Origin: Circinella minor
Lineage: Eukaryota; Mucoromycota; Mucoromycetes; Mucorales; Lichtheimiaceae
DNA: 64,000 bases
Reading direction: 5' to 3'
NCBI GenBank assembly: GCA_016758965.1
Contig: JAEPRB010000004.1
Coordinates: forward strand, 124,001-188,000
The notes beneath the pieces were generated by a model that was not told where the DNA came from, did no database searches, and worked only from the letters and a program-made list of their open reading frames with translations. Of this stretch, positions 33,611 through 46,205 are shown piece after piece (position 1 is the first letter of the stretch; every line of letters begins with the position of its first letter). A program made the translations under genes and the position numbers.

Positions 33611-35462
33611 ATGACTTCAATTTCAGCTTCTGATGATGAAATGAAATGTACTTTCGAAAACTGTTCAAGCTTTGGAAAGCAGTTTACAAAAAAAGGCTTG
33701 CGAAATCACCAATACCAACAACATAATAAGTCATATAGTTTTCATTACAGTGACTCAGAAGGTAAAAAACATGAAACAAAAATAACCTGCTGAAAACAAA
33801 CTGTCTTATATTAATAACTTGCTCTTTTGATAGGAAGCACAAAATGCATAAGCATTGATAGAGTAAACGATGTTTTAACATGCGATGTTTGCGAGAAAAC
33901 ATACAAAAATGCTGATGCATTTAGAAAACACGTGTTTAGTACGACATGCAACATTATGAGTGGTAAGTTGAGGATACATTTCAAATACATTCGAAAAGTG
34001 GATACTAACTGGGATTACCGTAGAAACTGTATTGTTAGAAAGAGATGACTCAGATGATGCTAGTATATCTGCGGATGATGACACTGTTCATGTTGCACTT
34101 GATACCATGGCAACCAGCCCATCTATGGAAGAAAAAGAAGAAGAGAAAAATACTAGACATGATTACAAAACTGCGATATTATCAGCATTCAATGCGTTAG
34201 ATAAAATTGACGAGGATAAAGAGAAAAAATCTCTTATAGCACAATTAGGGGAATTAGAGCCAGTGGCATATGTTGATAATAAAGGAAAGGAACATAATTT
34301 ACTAGCTGCTTCAGAAGTCATTCAAGATGTCGTAGCATCACAAGAGGAGGAGCAAGCGCCATCCTTTTTTATTGTGCCCAAAAAGAGAAAGAAACCCATG
34401 GAGGATGATCCATCCGAAATTTTCTTACCTTCCATCCGCAACATTATTCTCGATAGTCAGTATAGACGTATACTGGCAAAATCTAGCTACGTAGAAGTTG
34501 ATCGGGACATTGCCCTGTGGTTAAACTACAGTTGGACATTGAAACCACGAATGGTTGAAGTATGTGCCAGATTGCTGGAAGAAATGATCATCACAGAGAA
34601 CAGTAAAGCTTTGCTTATCCTTGGAGGGGAGCTTTATTCAAGATTACCCTCTTTGGATGCTCATTATGAAAAAACAATTTCAGTTAACAAAGGAAATATT
34701 CCCCAGTCATCTCTCCCAAGCATTGATACCAAGTACGAAAACATCGAAGTAAAGTTAATGGACAACGACAATGCGAAGAAACTAGTTTTGGGAACCAAAA
34801 CTATGAATGCTTTATTTACTTCTTCCATTCGCCTTGACAACAGTGAGCAGCCAATCATTGGTGCGTCAAGCGCTAATGGATTTATCCCGAGTAAAGAAAC
34901 GCGAATTTTTGTGGAGAAGCATAAGCTTCAAGAAGTAAAAACGTTGATGCAAGAAACGACTCCATCAACCAATAAACAACAGTTACTATATTCATTCGAT
35001 GAATTTTCACAATTGCGCCAAGTACGATCTAAATTTGATCGACCATCAACTTTCTTGTGTTATAGGTTCACATCAAAATACACAAATGATATTCGTATGA
35101 GACCATTAACAATTTGGACATTAGCAGATCGTTCAAGAAATCAAGATAGAGATTCTGATGCTACAACTGCTTCCAAGTTATTTAAGCACATTGCAAGTCA
35201 CGTATGGAAGGATGACGTCGAAGCAAGCTTAGACCGAAGTATAGTTGCGCGTTTAAGAAGACAATGCAAACCAGAAGGAAAAATAGAGCAATTATTTGCG
35301 AATATTGAAAAAATATATACAAAAGAAAATTCTTCTAAAATAATTGGAAACAAAGACCTTGACAGGGAACTGAAAAAATTGGCTGCCTTATTATCATCGG
35401 AAATTGCAGATGGGAACAAACAAATTGCTGCCAATATTCATTATATATTCAATCAAACATGA
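33611..35462 (+). CDS. Two-zinc-finger protein of an uncharacterised repeated family (full copy B)
   Basis: Three exons (33611-33761, 33834-33962, 34024-35462) total 1719 nt, 572 residues. Exon 1 encodes a C2H2-like finger (CTFENC then HQYQQH, Cx4C and Hx4H). Exon 2 encodes a second finger (CDVC then HVFSTTC, CxxC and Hx5C). Exon 3 opens with an acidic Asp/Ser stretch (DDSDDASISADDDT), then a basic PKKRKKP segment that resembles a nuclear signal. A helical region of about 400 residues follows (NIILDSQYRRILAKS; RMVEVCARLLEEMI; FRTSKYT-like FTSKYTNDIRMRPLTIW; ARLRRQCKP). Two fingers plus an acidic region and nuclear signal suggest DNA binding; this is inference. I recognise no family for the C-terminal half. 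Partial copies lie at 27666-28625, 29015-30052 and 36443-37247. Confidence 0.8.
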
Positions 35463-36442
35463 AACTAAAGATTTCACTGTTTCTATTTGAAAACAAAAAT
35501 AAATACAAATAAAAATTGATACCGTTACTATTTCCAACAACAATATTAAACAGCACCTTAACTCTTATAACTGCTTCACTTGCTTTACACTGCTTATGTT
35601 TCGGTTATTACTCTCCATAATACCCGTTCAATTTAGACTAGATAACATGAGAAAGTAGGTTAAGGATATACGTATCGAATTATATTGACCGGGGTATAAA
35701 GATAGGACATGTCGTATATAATAATGTACATCAACAATAGTGTATACGTACAATAATAAAAATCTGATTATATAAAAAATATACTGCCCTTTCTTTATCA
35801 TATTATTCCCTCTAAATCCTTTCTATTATTATAATTATTTATTAATTAATGAATTGTATACGTAAGCATTATTAATCTGGATCAAAATACCCAGTCAGTT
35901 TATTCATTCTGTGATATTTTTTAAATAAAAACTGAATACATGTCAAGTACACATTTTAAAATAACAACCGCCACGTTTCCATTGCTTAAAGAAAGTGAAG
36001 AAAAAACGAGGAAATTTTACTTTTTCAAAGGCGCCATGTTTCTCCTACTTCAGTGAACTTTCTTTTTCTTTTCACAAACATAGAAAAACGAAGTCTTTAA
36101 ATGGCTAATTCAGCGATAAACAATAGCTTTAAATCCTCTCTCCTTGGGCGATAATCTAGGAAGGCCGCTGTGAATGCTCCCAGAGCTTCCAGTTTACAAT
36201 AATTGAAAAATTGCTGCAAGAAAAGTATAGTTATGGCTATAATTGCAGTAAGTATTATTATTGGTAATTTAGATGAAAATATAACTGCTATTATTCATAG
36301 TAAATATTTATTACTCTGTTTACAATATAAACTATCTAACGCCCAAGTAATTATCAAGCGTTATAATTAAAAACCATTACACTGCATGTAGAACCCAATT
36401 AATTGGTCTCAAAATCATATTCATCAAACATCATTGTCAGTC
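35463..36442. other. Intergenic region between zinc-finger copies B and C
   Basis: About 1 kb between the facing 3' ends of copies B (+) and C (-). AT-rich, no gene seen. The segment 35980-36200 is less AT-rich but shows no consistent frame. Confidence 0.4.
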
Positions 36443-37247
36443 CTATTCAACCTTCTCATCATAGAGTTTCTTTCTCTTTTTGGGCACAATAAAAAATGAT
36501 GGTGAAATTTTCTTCTCTTGTGACGCTATCACATTCTGAATGACTTCTGGTGCAGCAAGTAAATTGTGTTCCTTCCCTACATCATCAATATATGCCATTG
36601 GGTCTAATTCCCCTAATTGTGCTATCAGTTTTTTTTTATTTTTATTCTTGTCCGTTTCATTTAATGCGTTGAATGCTGATAGTACGGCAGTTTTGTAATC
36701 ATGTCTGGTATTTTTCTCTTCTTTTTCTTGAATAGATGGGCTGGTTGCCATGGTATCAAGTGCAACATGAACAGTGTCATCATCCGCAGATATACTGGTA
36801 TCATCTGAATCATCTCTTTCTAACAATACAGTTTCTATGGTAATCCCAGTTAGTATTCACTTTTCGAATGTATTTGAAATGTATCCTCAACTTACCATTC
36901 CTAATGTTGCATGTCGTACTAAACAAATGTTTTCTAAATGCGTCGGCTAATTTGTATTTTTTTTCACAAGACTTGCAGGTTAAAACATTGTTTACTCTAT
37001 TAATGCTTATGCATCTTGTGGTTCCTGTTAAAAAAGCAAGTTGTTAATATAAGACAATTTACTTGCAGCAGGCTGATTTTCTTCCATGCTTTCTACCTTT
37101 TGAGTCGGTGTAATGAAAACTATATGACTTATTATGTTGTTGGTATTGGTGATTTCGCAAGCCTTTTTTTGTAAACTGCTTTCCAAAGCTTGAACAGTTT
37201 TCGAAAGTACATTTCATTTCATCATCAGAAGCTGAAATTGAAGTCAT
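36443..37247 (-). CDS. Short member of the two-zinc-finger family (copy C)
   Basis: Three exons parallel to the full copy: exon 1 from 37247 is nearly identical (MTSISASDDEMKCTFENCSS), exon 2 keeps a CKSC...HLFSTTC finger, and exon 3 (about 36443-36835) keeps the acidic region and PKKRKK signal. After KKRKK the sequence departs (LYDEKVE, then stop) and the ~430-residue C-terminal part is missing. Splice sites and both fingers are intact, so it could make a short protein of about 220 residues with DNA-binding parts only. A short paralogue of this kind could compete with the full protein; that is inference. Alternatively it is a 3'-truncated duplicate. Confidence 0.6.
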
Positions 37248-37254
37248 GGTAAGT

Positions 37255-37945
37255 TTGATAAAAAAAACGCTGACTGGAAAAAAAAAACGAGCCGACTGGA
37301 AAACACAGGCTGACTAGAAAAACTGACTAGAAAAAAATTGCTGACTAGAAAAAAAAATCGAGCCGACTGGAAAACACAGGCTGACTAGAAAAACTGACTA
37401 GAAAAAAATTGTTGACTAGAAAAAAAAATCGAGCCGACTGGAAACACACAGGCTGACTAGAAAAACTAGAAAAAAAAACGAGCCGACTGGAAAACACAGG
37501 CTGACTAGAAAAACTGACTAGAAAAAAATTGTTGACTAGAAAAAAAAATCGAGCCGACTGGAAAACACAGGCTGACTAGAAAAACTGACTAGAAAAAAAT
37601 TGTTGACTAGAAAAAAAAAACGAGCCGACTGGAAACACACAGGCTGACTAGAAAAACTGACTAGAAAAAAATTGTTGACTAGAAAAAAAAATCGAGCCGA
37701 CTGGAAACACACAGGCTGACTAGAAAAACTGACTAGAAAAAAATTGTTGACTAGAAAAAAAAATCGAGCCGACTGGAAAACACACAGGCTGACTAGAAAA
37801 ACTGACTAGAAAAAAATTGCTGACTAGAAAAAAAAATCGAGCCGACTGGAAACACACAGGCTGACTAGAAAAACTGACTGACTAGAAAAAAAAACAGCTG
37901 ACTAAAAAAAAAAAAAAAAAAAGGCAACTGGGAAAAAACTGGGAA
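37255..37945. repeat. Higher-order tandem array upstream of copy C
   Basis: Roughly nine units of about 70 bp, each built from shorter TGACTAGAAAAA modules and starting near GAGCCGACTGG (for example near 37362, 37431, 37552). Modules of the same word family (TGACTGGAAAAAA) make up the arrays of copies B and D, but here they have been amplified as a higher-order unit. It begins about 10 bp upstream of the copy C start codon. It is followed by GGGAAAAGGCC and TAAGGGTGTGCCTTTAC, the same sequence found in both palindrome arms. Confidence 0.9.
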
Positions 37946-38388
37946 AAGGCCGTTGGAGTACAATAAGGGTGTGCCTTTACCTTAATTTTTTTCCTCACAT
38001 GGGCCTAGCTGCCTGTTCCTTTTTTCTTTTTAGCTTCAGTATTCAATTACATCAAATATATTCTTGACATGTATTTTCTTTTTATACATTCAATAATTTT
38101 GTATGTATATTTATTTCATTCATATTAAGAGAGAGGACGAACGAGCGGGTGAGAGAAAATGAGTGTATATTTGTTGTTGTCGTTGTTGTAGTTGATAAAA
38201 ATGGTATATTGGTAGTGTTGATATTGATGAAGATGAAAAAAGGGTGTGTCATATTACAACTTATGATTAGAAGTATATATATTAAAGAAATGTAATAAAA
38301 ATGTTATGGGAGGAAGAACTACTAAGATATATATTTTTCTTAAATAAAGAAGAGGAGTTCTTTATAGCAGATTATTAATAGCAGAGTA
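37946..38388. other. Intergenic region with remnant of the palindrome-arm sequence
   Basis: The stretch 37990-38075 resembles 30900-30985 of the palindrome arm in order and wording (CAGTATTCAATTACATCAAA versus CAGTATACAATTGCACCAAA). The duplicated unit therefore includes DNA beyond the tandem array. The rest is AT-rich with no gene. Confidence 0.55.
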
Positions 38389-39772
38389 CTATACGATCTC
38401 TTCAATTGCTTGAGATGGTTGTGTTGCAATAATCCTTTCCATTCGTTTAACTCTGATATAATCAGCAACTGAACGAATAATGATAAACCACCCAAAGATC
38501 ATTAAAATATATGCTATAATATCTATATTATCACCTTCATTGTTCCCTGATGAACCTCCTTCTCCATCATCATCTAATATAATAGATAAACAAAAAAAAA
38601 CAGGTTATTAATTAAAAGAATAAGTTGATAGTGTTTATATATTTCGATTATAATTATAATAATAGTAACACTTACGACTTCGAACGTAAAAGCCGAATTG
38701 TATAAAAGTAACACCTAATCCTGCACGAGATCCATTCTAAAATAAATTACAAATAATTATAATGAGTTTATTTCCTATCACACACACATGTATATATATG
38801 AGGATGATTATTATATTTACCTTTCCTGCATGTGTTGTATGAAATAAATATGTTAACATGAATCCAATAAATTGGAAACTTGCAGATACTAATAATAATA
38901 AAAAAGGGTTAAATATTTTTTATTATCAGATTAAATGTTCTAGACTTCTTTTTTTTTTCACTTACTTATTAAGTTCCATGCAAAATGCAAAATGTTTCCC
39001 GCTGGTAAACCTTCAATTAAAATAAGATCACCTAAAGAAGTAGGTGCATAAATAGCAGTATGCCAATAAGGTGGGGTAGCATCTGCTACTGCTTCATCAT
39101 AAGCCTATTATTTATAAATATCAATTTATATTTTGATCAATTAACTAAAAATAACTGTAAATAACCCCTCCCTCCAAAAAAAAAAAAGATCCCGTTATAT
39201 TTTGCTTACAGGAGGAGTCTCGTCAAGTTTATCTCTTTCTGATTCTGGTTTCGCAGACATATTAGAGAATACACCATCAGTTGGTACAGGTAATGTTGCC
39301 GGTTGTGAAGAGATTGGAGCATTTGAAGAAGAAGAAGAAGAAGCCGAGGGATTGATGGGTATAGATATGATTGTATTTTCTTCTTGTTGCCATGGACTTA
39401 ATAAACGTTGCGATTCTGCAGTAGAGTCATCAATAGAATCATCAAAAGTTTCTTCTAAATCTACTCGCTGTTGATTTTGTACTGGGGATGTTGAACGAAA
39501 AGAAGGTGGTGGTGAGAAAGTCGTTATATTATTATTATTATCTTTATCGTTATTGTTGTTTAGTTGATACTGTTCTTGTTGTGAAGTGAAATGAGAGTTA
39601 TTATTATTAGTTGGTTCATAACCAGGTGGACGTAATGGATCTTCAACGCTATTGTCGTCAGTTGGTAACTAATAATAATAAAAATAAATATATTTATACA
39701 TGTTCATTAATAACATATTAATTTCAATATTGACAATTTAATAGTAAAGAAACTCACCCTTCGATACTGCAT
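38389..39772 (-). CDS. BSD2: BSD2/Ndfip-family adaptor for metal-transporter turnover
   Basis: Multi-exon gene from MQYRR. The long N-terminal cytosolic part is Asn/Ser/Gln-rich and carries a PPGY motif (residues 19-22), a PPxY ligand for the WW domains of Rsp5/NEDD4 ligases. The family core follows: LGDLILIEGLPAGNILHFAW, then FQFIGFMLTYLFHTTHAGKN, then GSRAGLGVTFIQFGFYVRS, then a third hydrophobic segment (IIAYILMIFGWFIIIRSV) and a short tail IEEIV. In yeast Bsd2 sits in ER/Golgi membranes and delivers the NRAMP transporters Smf1/Smf2 to the vacuole when metals are sufficient. Three membrane segments and the HTTHAGKNGSRAGLG block make the assignment strong. Its likely client is encoded at 4868-7084. 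Confidence 0.92.
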
Positions 39773-39800
39773 GGTTATTTTTATTTTATAATTAAAGGGT

Positions 39801-39837
<37 letters not shown>

Positions 39838-40575
39838 AAAGGGACTTTTTTAATCCACGAAATTCAAAAAAAGAGCGTCTAGGGAAAGTAGGTTCATCAT
39901 TATAAAAATCCCCTTGCTAATTTACCACCTAATTTAATTATTGACATCCTTGTATATGGTAGTAGTTTTTCTTTTAGATACTTTGATGTTGATTGATATA
40001 CCTAGTAGATATATAATTATTTTGCTTGTAAAAAAGGGATACATATGTTGATGTACGTATATATATATATATTTATATATTGTGCACCATTTGTATCAAC
40101 TTTAAATAGTAAATCATCTATCAATAAAAGCAGGTATATTAGTCTTTCTTTTTTGATCGGAACCACCTCAATCATTATGAATCAAGGATAATTATTTATA
40201 TTATTTACGAGGTAATATGTAATATCGGTTGTCATCTCATTATTATTATTTTTAAGCAAAAGCCATACTTTATACATATATCACATATATTTGTTATTTT
40301 TTAAGGTACAAAGAAAATGATAATTTAATCTGTCACTTTTAAGACAATAAATAGTAGTGGAAGACTTGTAACAGTAACTTTACAGATTTAAAAGTAGCTG
40401 AGAGAAAGAGAGCTCTTTTCAAGTGTGACTCTGAAAATTTTATAAAATTGAAGAGTGGTCAACTTTTTATGGAACTCAACGCGTTTTTTTTTTGTTTCTC
40501 CCCTTTCTGCTTAATTTTTCGTTTTCGTTTCGCTTTTTTTTTCTTTTTAAATTTATTTGACGGAATCGCGCGCAG
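39773..40575. promoter_or_regulatory. Divergent promoter region of BSD2 and POM152
   Basis: About 800 bp between divergent start codons. An (AG)n run lies at about 39801-39833, just upstream of BSD2, and pyrimidine-rich DNA precedes POM152. No gene seen. Confidence 0.4.
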
Positions 40576-43500
40576 ATGCAGGCTTCCCAAAGACCACAAG
40601 GAGGGAATCCAAATGCTTCCTCAGCGACACTCGTTGCTCATCAAAGAGCTTTGATTCCGTCTACAAGTATTGAATTCCCAACACAGCGACTTTACGCAAT
40701 ATCGATCTTGATTGCATTGCAAGGTTTCAAGTTATTTGAAGCTATTACTATCAACTCGGCCCTTTACCCAGAACAGCATAATTATTCATTTTTTAAATGG
40801 TTGTTTATTGACTGTTTATATTTGTTTGCTTTGTGGATTGTACAGATCCCTTGGTTACAATTCACCACTAAAAAAACTATATTTTTTGGTGTAGTATTGT
40901 TCTTCATCGATCTATTAGTTTTTCGTATTCCACTTGTAAGTTAGATATTGATAATAATAAGAATGTTAATATAATTATTATCAAATTATCAAATGCTAAA
41001 ATTACCATTCATTTATTAATTGGATTGTTTTATATTTAGGCTGCAATCACTAGCTTTTTGTTCATTGGTTTGTATATTTTTAAGTGGATAAAGGAGAAAG
41101 AAACATAATAGATATAACCTGTATTTGAGAACGTGAAGAGTAACACTGTAATTATTATTATTATTTATATTTACTAGGGGACGGTTTGGGTCAACAAATT
41201 GGTGCATCAAGAGGAAAAATGATTAGTGTCAAGGACGTTGTTCAAGATTCTTCTCATATCTTGGGTCGACATACCGTACATATTTTACCTTATGGGTTAG
41301 TTAAACACTTATGCATATCTATACCATCATTTATATATCTATTTGAAGATATATATATATATATATATTTAGACTTATTTTACTGACCTTTTTTTTTTTT
41401 GGTGTTCTTATTCTTACTACAATTAGTACTGCCAAATTAAATCCAGATAACGAATTTTATTGCATACCAGGTCATGAAATCGGTACAAAAAATGTATATA
41501 TACCAGTCGTATTAAATAACACCATTCCTCGCAAGATTAGTCTTTCTCGATATGATTTCGACACAAAAAGTTACAGCGTTTCTGATTATTCTGGAAGAGA
41601 TATTCAACGTACAACTGAAATAGGATATGGACATAAAGGACTAGAATATTATTTCATTAATGTACGACATCCAGGTGCTTACAAGTTGGAAAATGTTATC
41701 ACCAAAGATGGCAAGGACGTTCGACGTTACAGCAATCAAGCCTATGTTTTTGTATGCCCTACAGCACAATTCAAACCAATCAAAACAACAGATTATTGTA
41801 GTGGTGATAAAGAATCACTTGAACTTCAAGTTACTGGTGTCGCACCCCTTAAAGTTGAGTACAATCGTCATGTCAACAAGCGTTTATCATCTCTTAAATT
41901 AGATCGTATTCAGCCCGAGCATTTCATCTCTCCTTTGACTCGATTAACTGAAGGGTTAGCCAGTGCCGATCAAGCATTCTTCACACCTGGATTCCATCAA
42001 AACAATAATTATGATTGGGCTATGACTGAAAATCTTGCCATGAATATGGATTTATCATTTGGAGAAGCCGGTGATTATGTTTATTATATTACACGTGTCA
42101 TTGATGGTGCTGGTAACGTAGTGGATATTCCTGATCCAGTCAAGAATAGGTTTGTTGTCCATAATCATCCCAAGGTTCAATTCCAATGCTCAGCTACAGA
42201 ACCTGTCAATCTTCTTATGGGCGATGATTCAACAGATTTACCACTCACTTTGGAAGGTTCAAATCCTTGGCAATTGGATTATCAATTCGTTCCTGAAAAT
42301 AATAATGGTGATCAAGCCATTAAGCAATTGACAACAACAATTAGTAATACGCAATCATCATTGAAGGCATATGCTCCTGGTGAATACAAGTTATTGCGTG
42401 TTACTGATAAATTCTGTAAAGGTGATATTTTGTTCCCATCGACATGTCAAGTTGTTCAGCCTCCTCCACCTGCAGTACAAGTTGATGCAACACCTATTGC
42501 TTCTGAATGTGCCGACGATAGTGAAGTTGGAATGCGTTTTGCTGTTGAATTTGAAGGTACTGTTTATTTCAAATAATTGAATCTCATTTACATGTGTATA
42601 TGTATCATATGAATACCTTGTAAATCATATTAACATTTTTTTGTTATTTGTTTACTTCTTTGGATGGAATCAGGTACACCACCTTATTCACTCGAATATC
42701 AGGTTGTCAAACATAACGGAAAGCGAAAATCTGTGGTTGAGAAGAAGAGAGAACGTATTGATCGAGCTCGTTATTTATTCAGCTATCTTCCTCAATCTAG
42801 TGGGTAAGTTGTTTGATAAAAAAAAAATAAACATCAAAAAGAGATTTATGGGATACTTATTGAAACGAATATCTTATAATAATAATTTGTTACTATCCTT
42901 TAATTAATAGTGAATATACGTATGAATTCACCTCATTGGATGATCGTAACTACAAAAATCGCAAGACAGGTGTACAATCAATCAAACAAATTGTTCATCC
43001 TCAACCTGATGCCAAGTTTACTGGCAAGAAAAACAAGTTGGATTCAATTCGTACATGTATTGGAGAAGAAATTGACTTGGATGTTACATTAAGCGGAAGT
43101 GGACCTTTTGTATTGACTTGGACATTTGCCAAACAAATGTATACTGATGTTGTGGAAGGTAATAAGCATACTATCAAGGTTCCTCGTTTAGAAAGTCCTG
43201 GTCACCATGTTGTCTCACTTGTCAAGGTAAAAAGAAAATTTATTTTCATTATTTTATTTCGATACTTTAAGATATGGAAAAAAGAGAGAGAAGAACCATT
43301 CACCCATTCTCCTCAAAAAATGTATATTTACTTTTAGATTCGTGATGTAAACGAGTGTGAGAAGGATTTGGAAGCTCGTGATGTTATTATTGATGTACGA
43401 CGTGATAGACCTACTGCTTTCTTCTATACAGGGGATGGTAATGATGCTACAGTCTTGATTGCTGAAGGAGAATCTGCCAATTTACCTTTACGACTCACAG

Positions 43501-45354
43501 GTGAAGGACCATGGAAAGTGTCCTACCGTAACATTGACAATGAGAAAAAGAAACCCAAGACCATTGTACTTCGTGATCCAAATGAACAAATTAAAGTCAA
43601 GGAAGTGGGAACCTATGAATTGCTTGATGTGGAGGATATGGTATGTACAGGTGATGCTTTACCTCCTACTTATTCTGTTCGCTGGATTGATAAACCTCGA
43701 TTGACCATTGTGGAAGATTTGGTTACTGAACGAGCTGATGGCGTCTTTGAACGAAGAGCTGTCTGTGAAGGTGTTAATGATGCCGTTGATATACAATTTA
43801 TTGGTAAGCAACATTACATACAAAACAATGGAATGTGGATTTAGTTGTTTTTCTTCTTTTATTTCTCGTTCTTCGTGGTATCTATGTTATGTGTATGTGC
43901 TAATAGTGACATGTATAATTTTAGGCCATGGACCTTACTATTGCTCTTATGATCAATCTCGTATTCCTACTGGGCATCGTAGTTCCGTATCCCTTGGTTC
44001 TAATGAAATTCGTTCAGGTTTAACCAAGAATTGGATTGGGTTACAGACACAAGAAAGTGGCAAATACAAGTATACCTTTAACAAGATTGCCGATCAACGG
44101 TACTCTGATCCATTCAAATTATCACCTCCTTTAGTTTTGGAACAAATTGTACACCCTACTCCCTCTGTAAAATTCCAATCCAAGTCAAGATATGGTCGTA
44201 CAGTATGTGTAGGTGATACATTTAATTCAGATGATATTGGTGCCATTTGGTTGGAATTGAAGGGTCAAGCACCATTCTCCATCCGTCTTGGTTTGAAGCA
44301 TAAGTCAGAACTATATGGAAAAACAATTCAATTGGATGACATTAATTCAAATAAGTTCAAGTTGGAATTGAATGATGAAGTAACAACTCCAGGACATTAT
44401 GATTTACAACTTCTGGATGTAAGAGATGGTAATGGATGTTCTGATCAAGCAAGTGGACCTGATTCTGTATTATCCATTGAAGCACAAGATATTGCTACCA
44501 TTGTACCTGCTGAATCATGTGCTGAACATTGTGTTGGTGATACCCTTGAATATAGTTTATCAGGTGTTGGACCTTTTACTATTTGTATGTTTAATTTTTT
44601 TTTTTGTTGGTTCCCTGGTTTGTTTATGTAAATGAATGAACATAACCATTATTATAACCGTTGACTTAACTGAATTTTTATTTTATTTTATTGTATAGCA
44701 TATCGATTCAATGATCGTAATGAAAAGATCAAGGCACAAACTTCTAGACTTACTATGCTCGCAGATAAACCCGGTAATCTCACTATTGTTTCTGTGGGTG
44801 ATCAGCGAAATAAGTGTCGCTCTTTCCCTAAGGATATGACCAAGATTATTCATGAAATTCCATCTTCACTTGTCAGTGGTGGCAAGGAAATTATTGAGAA
44901 TATTCAAGAAGGTAAAAAAAAAGAAATCAAATCAAACCATTTAATTCAACTTAAAAATTCAATCGATGAATGGGGAACTCTTTCTCAATAATTTCGTTTT
45001 TTTTTTTGTATCATTTCATAGGTGATATGGTTCAGGCTGTAGTAGACCTTGTTGGTGTTCCACCATTTGATTTCGAATGGCAACGAAGTGAAGCTATTTG
45101 GGATACTCACAGAAAACGATACTTCAAAGGAGGCGTCATTGAAAGTCATACAGTACACAATGTGGAAGGACATCAATATCGCATTAATACATCAACTGAA
45201 GGAATTATTGAGGTAAAAAGAAAAAGCATATAGAAAAATTTCCATGACAACGACGGCATAAACATCAGTAATTAATTCATATTATATCTATTACTATCTT
45301 TAGGTTACAAGAATTAAAGATCAATTCTGCCATTACCCACGTCCTCCATTGTGA
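40576..45354 (+). CDS. POM152: Nuclear pore membrane glycoprotein POM152
   Basis: About ten exons from MQASQRPQGGNPNASSATLV to HYPRPPL. The N-terminal region has hydrophobic segments (YAISILIALQGFKLFEAITI; FIDCLYLFALWIVQIPWLQF; IFFGVVLFFIDLLVF) that anchor it in the pore membrane. The rest is a string of lumenal Ig-like repeats, seen as recurring LxLxGxxPWxLxY-type lines (LPLTLEGSNPWQLDYQF; LPLRLTGEGPWKVSYRN; LELKGQAPFSIRLG). Conserved Cys residues occur between repeats (FVCPTA, KFCKGD, MVCTGD, DQFCHY). POM152 forms the lumenal ring of the fungal nuclear pore complex. Introns are 60-120 nt; the first splits the third hydrophobic segment from AAITSFLFIG. This protein is fungus-specific, supporting the taxonomic call. 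Confidence 0.93.
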
Positions 45355-45677
45355 TAAAAAAAAAGAAACTTTATCAATCCCCCAACCATTATTATTATTT
45401 TATACACACAAAATATATATACACATATATACTTAGCACACAAACACATACATTCACACAACAGTAACAACCATGACAACCCATAACAGCGATAACGAAA
45501 AATATATTTAAAAAAAAGACATTCCAATGTAAATAATAAAAACAAAGTGGCTTCATTGCCAGAAAAGATATATACAATCAAAGTTTTTTTTTTTTCTTTT
45601 TCTTGAAGAAAGAACCATTTGATAATAACTTTTTTTTATGTTGTGTTTTTCTCTAGAAGGAGGGACTAAAATTGCCT

Positions 45678-46165
45678 TCAATGATGATGATGAGGATTAG
45701 GATTGGGTGGCATACCAGGTAAAATTGGCATTGATGCTGATGATCGTGGTCTGAAACTTTCAGATTCTCGAATTTGTTCACATGGTATAGATGTTTTTGC
45801 CGGATGTAAATAAGCTGTTAAAGGTTTATGAAGAATTGTACTATTATTATTATGCTCTTGTGGAACTTGATTTGCAATGTCTTCAAGATGGTTGTTGTAA
45901 TTATCACGTTTCAATTGTTGATTTAATAAAAGCGGCATGGAACCTGTTGAGTTTGGTACAATGTGGGGACGATGAGATGTGTTATTATAACCTGAACGGT
46001 CGCTACCTTCAGATAACATATTACTCATCTTATATTATATAGAATGGTAATGAAAAAGAAGGATTAGGTTATTGTGTTTCTAATATATAGTTGAATGAAT
46101 ACATATTTACCTTTCGAAAAGTTACGTCGGGAAATCGATAAGCTGATGTTGAACGATCTGATGAA

Positions 46166-46205
<40 letters not shown>

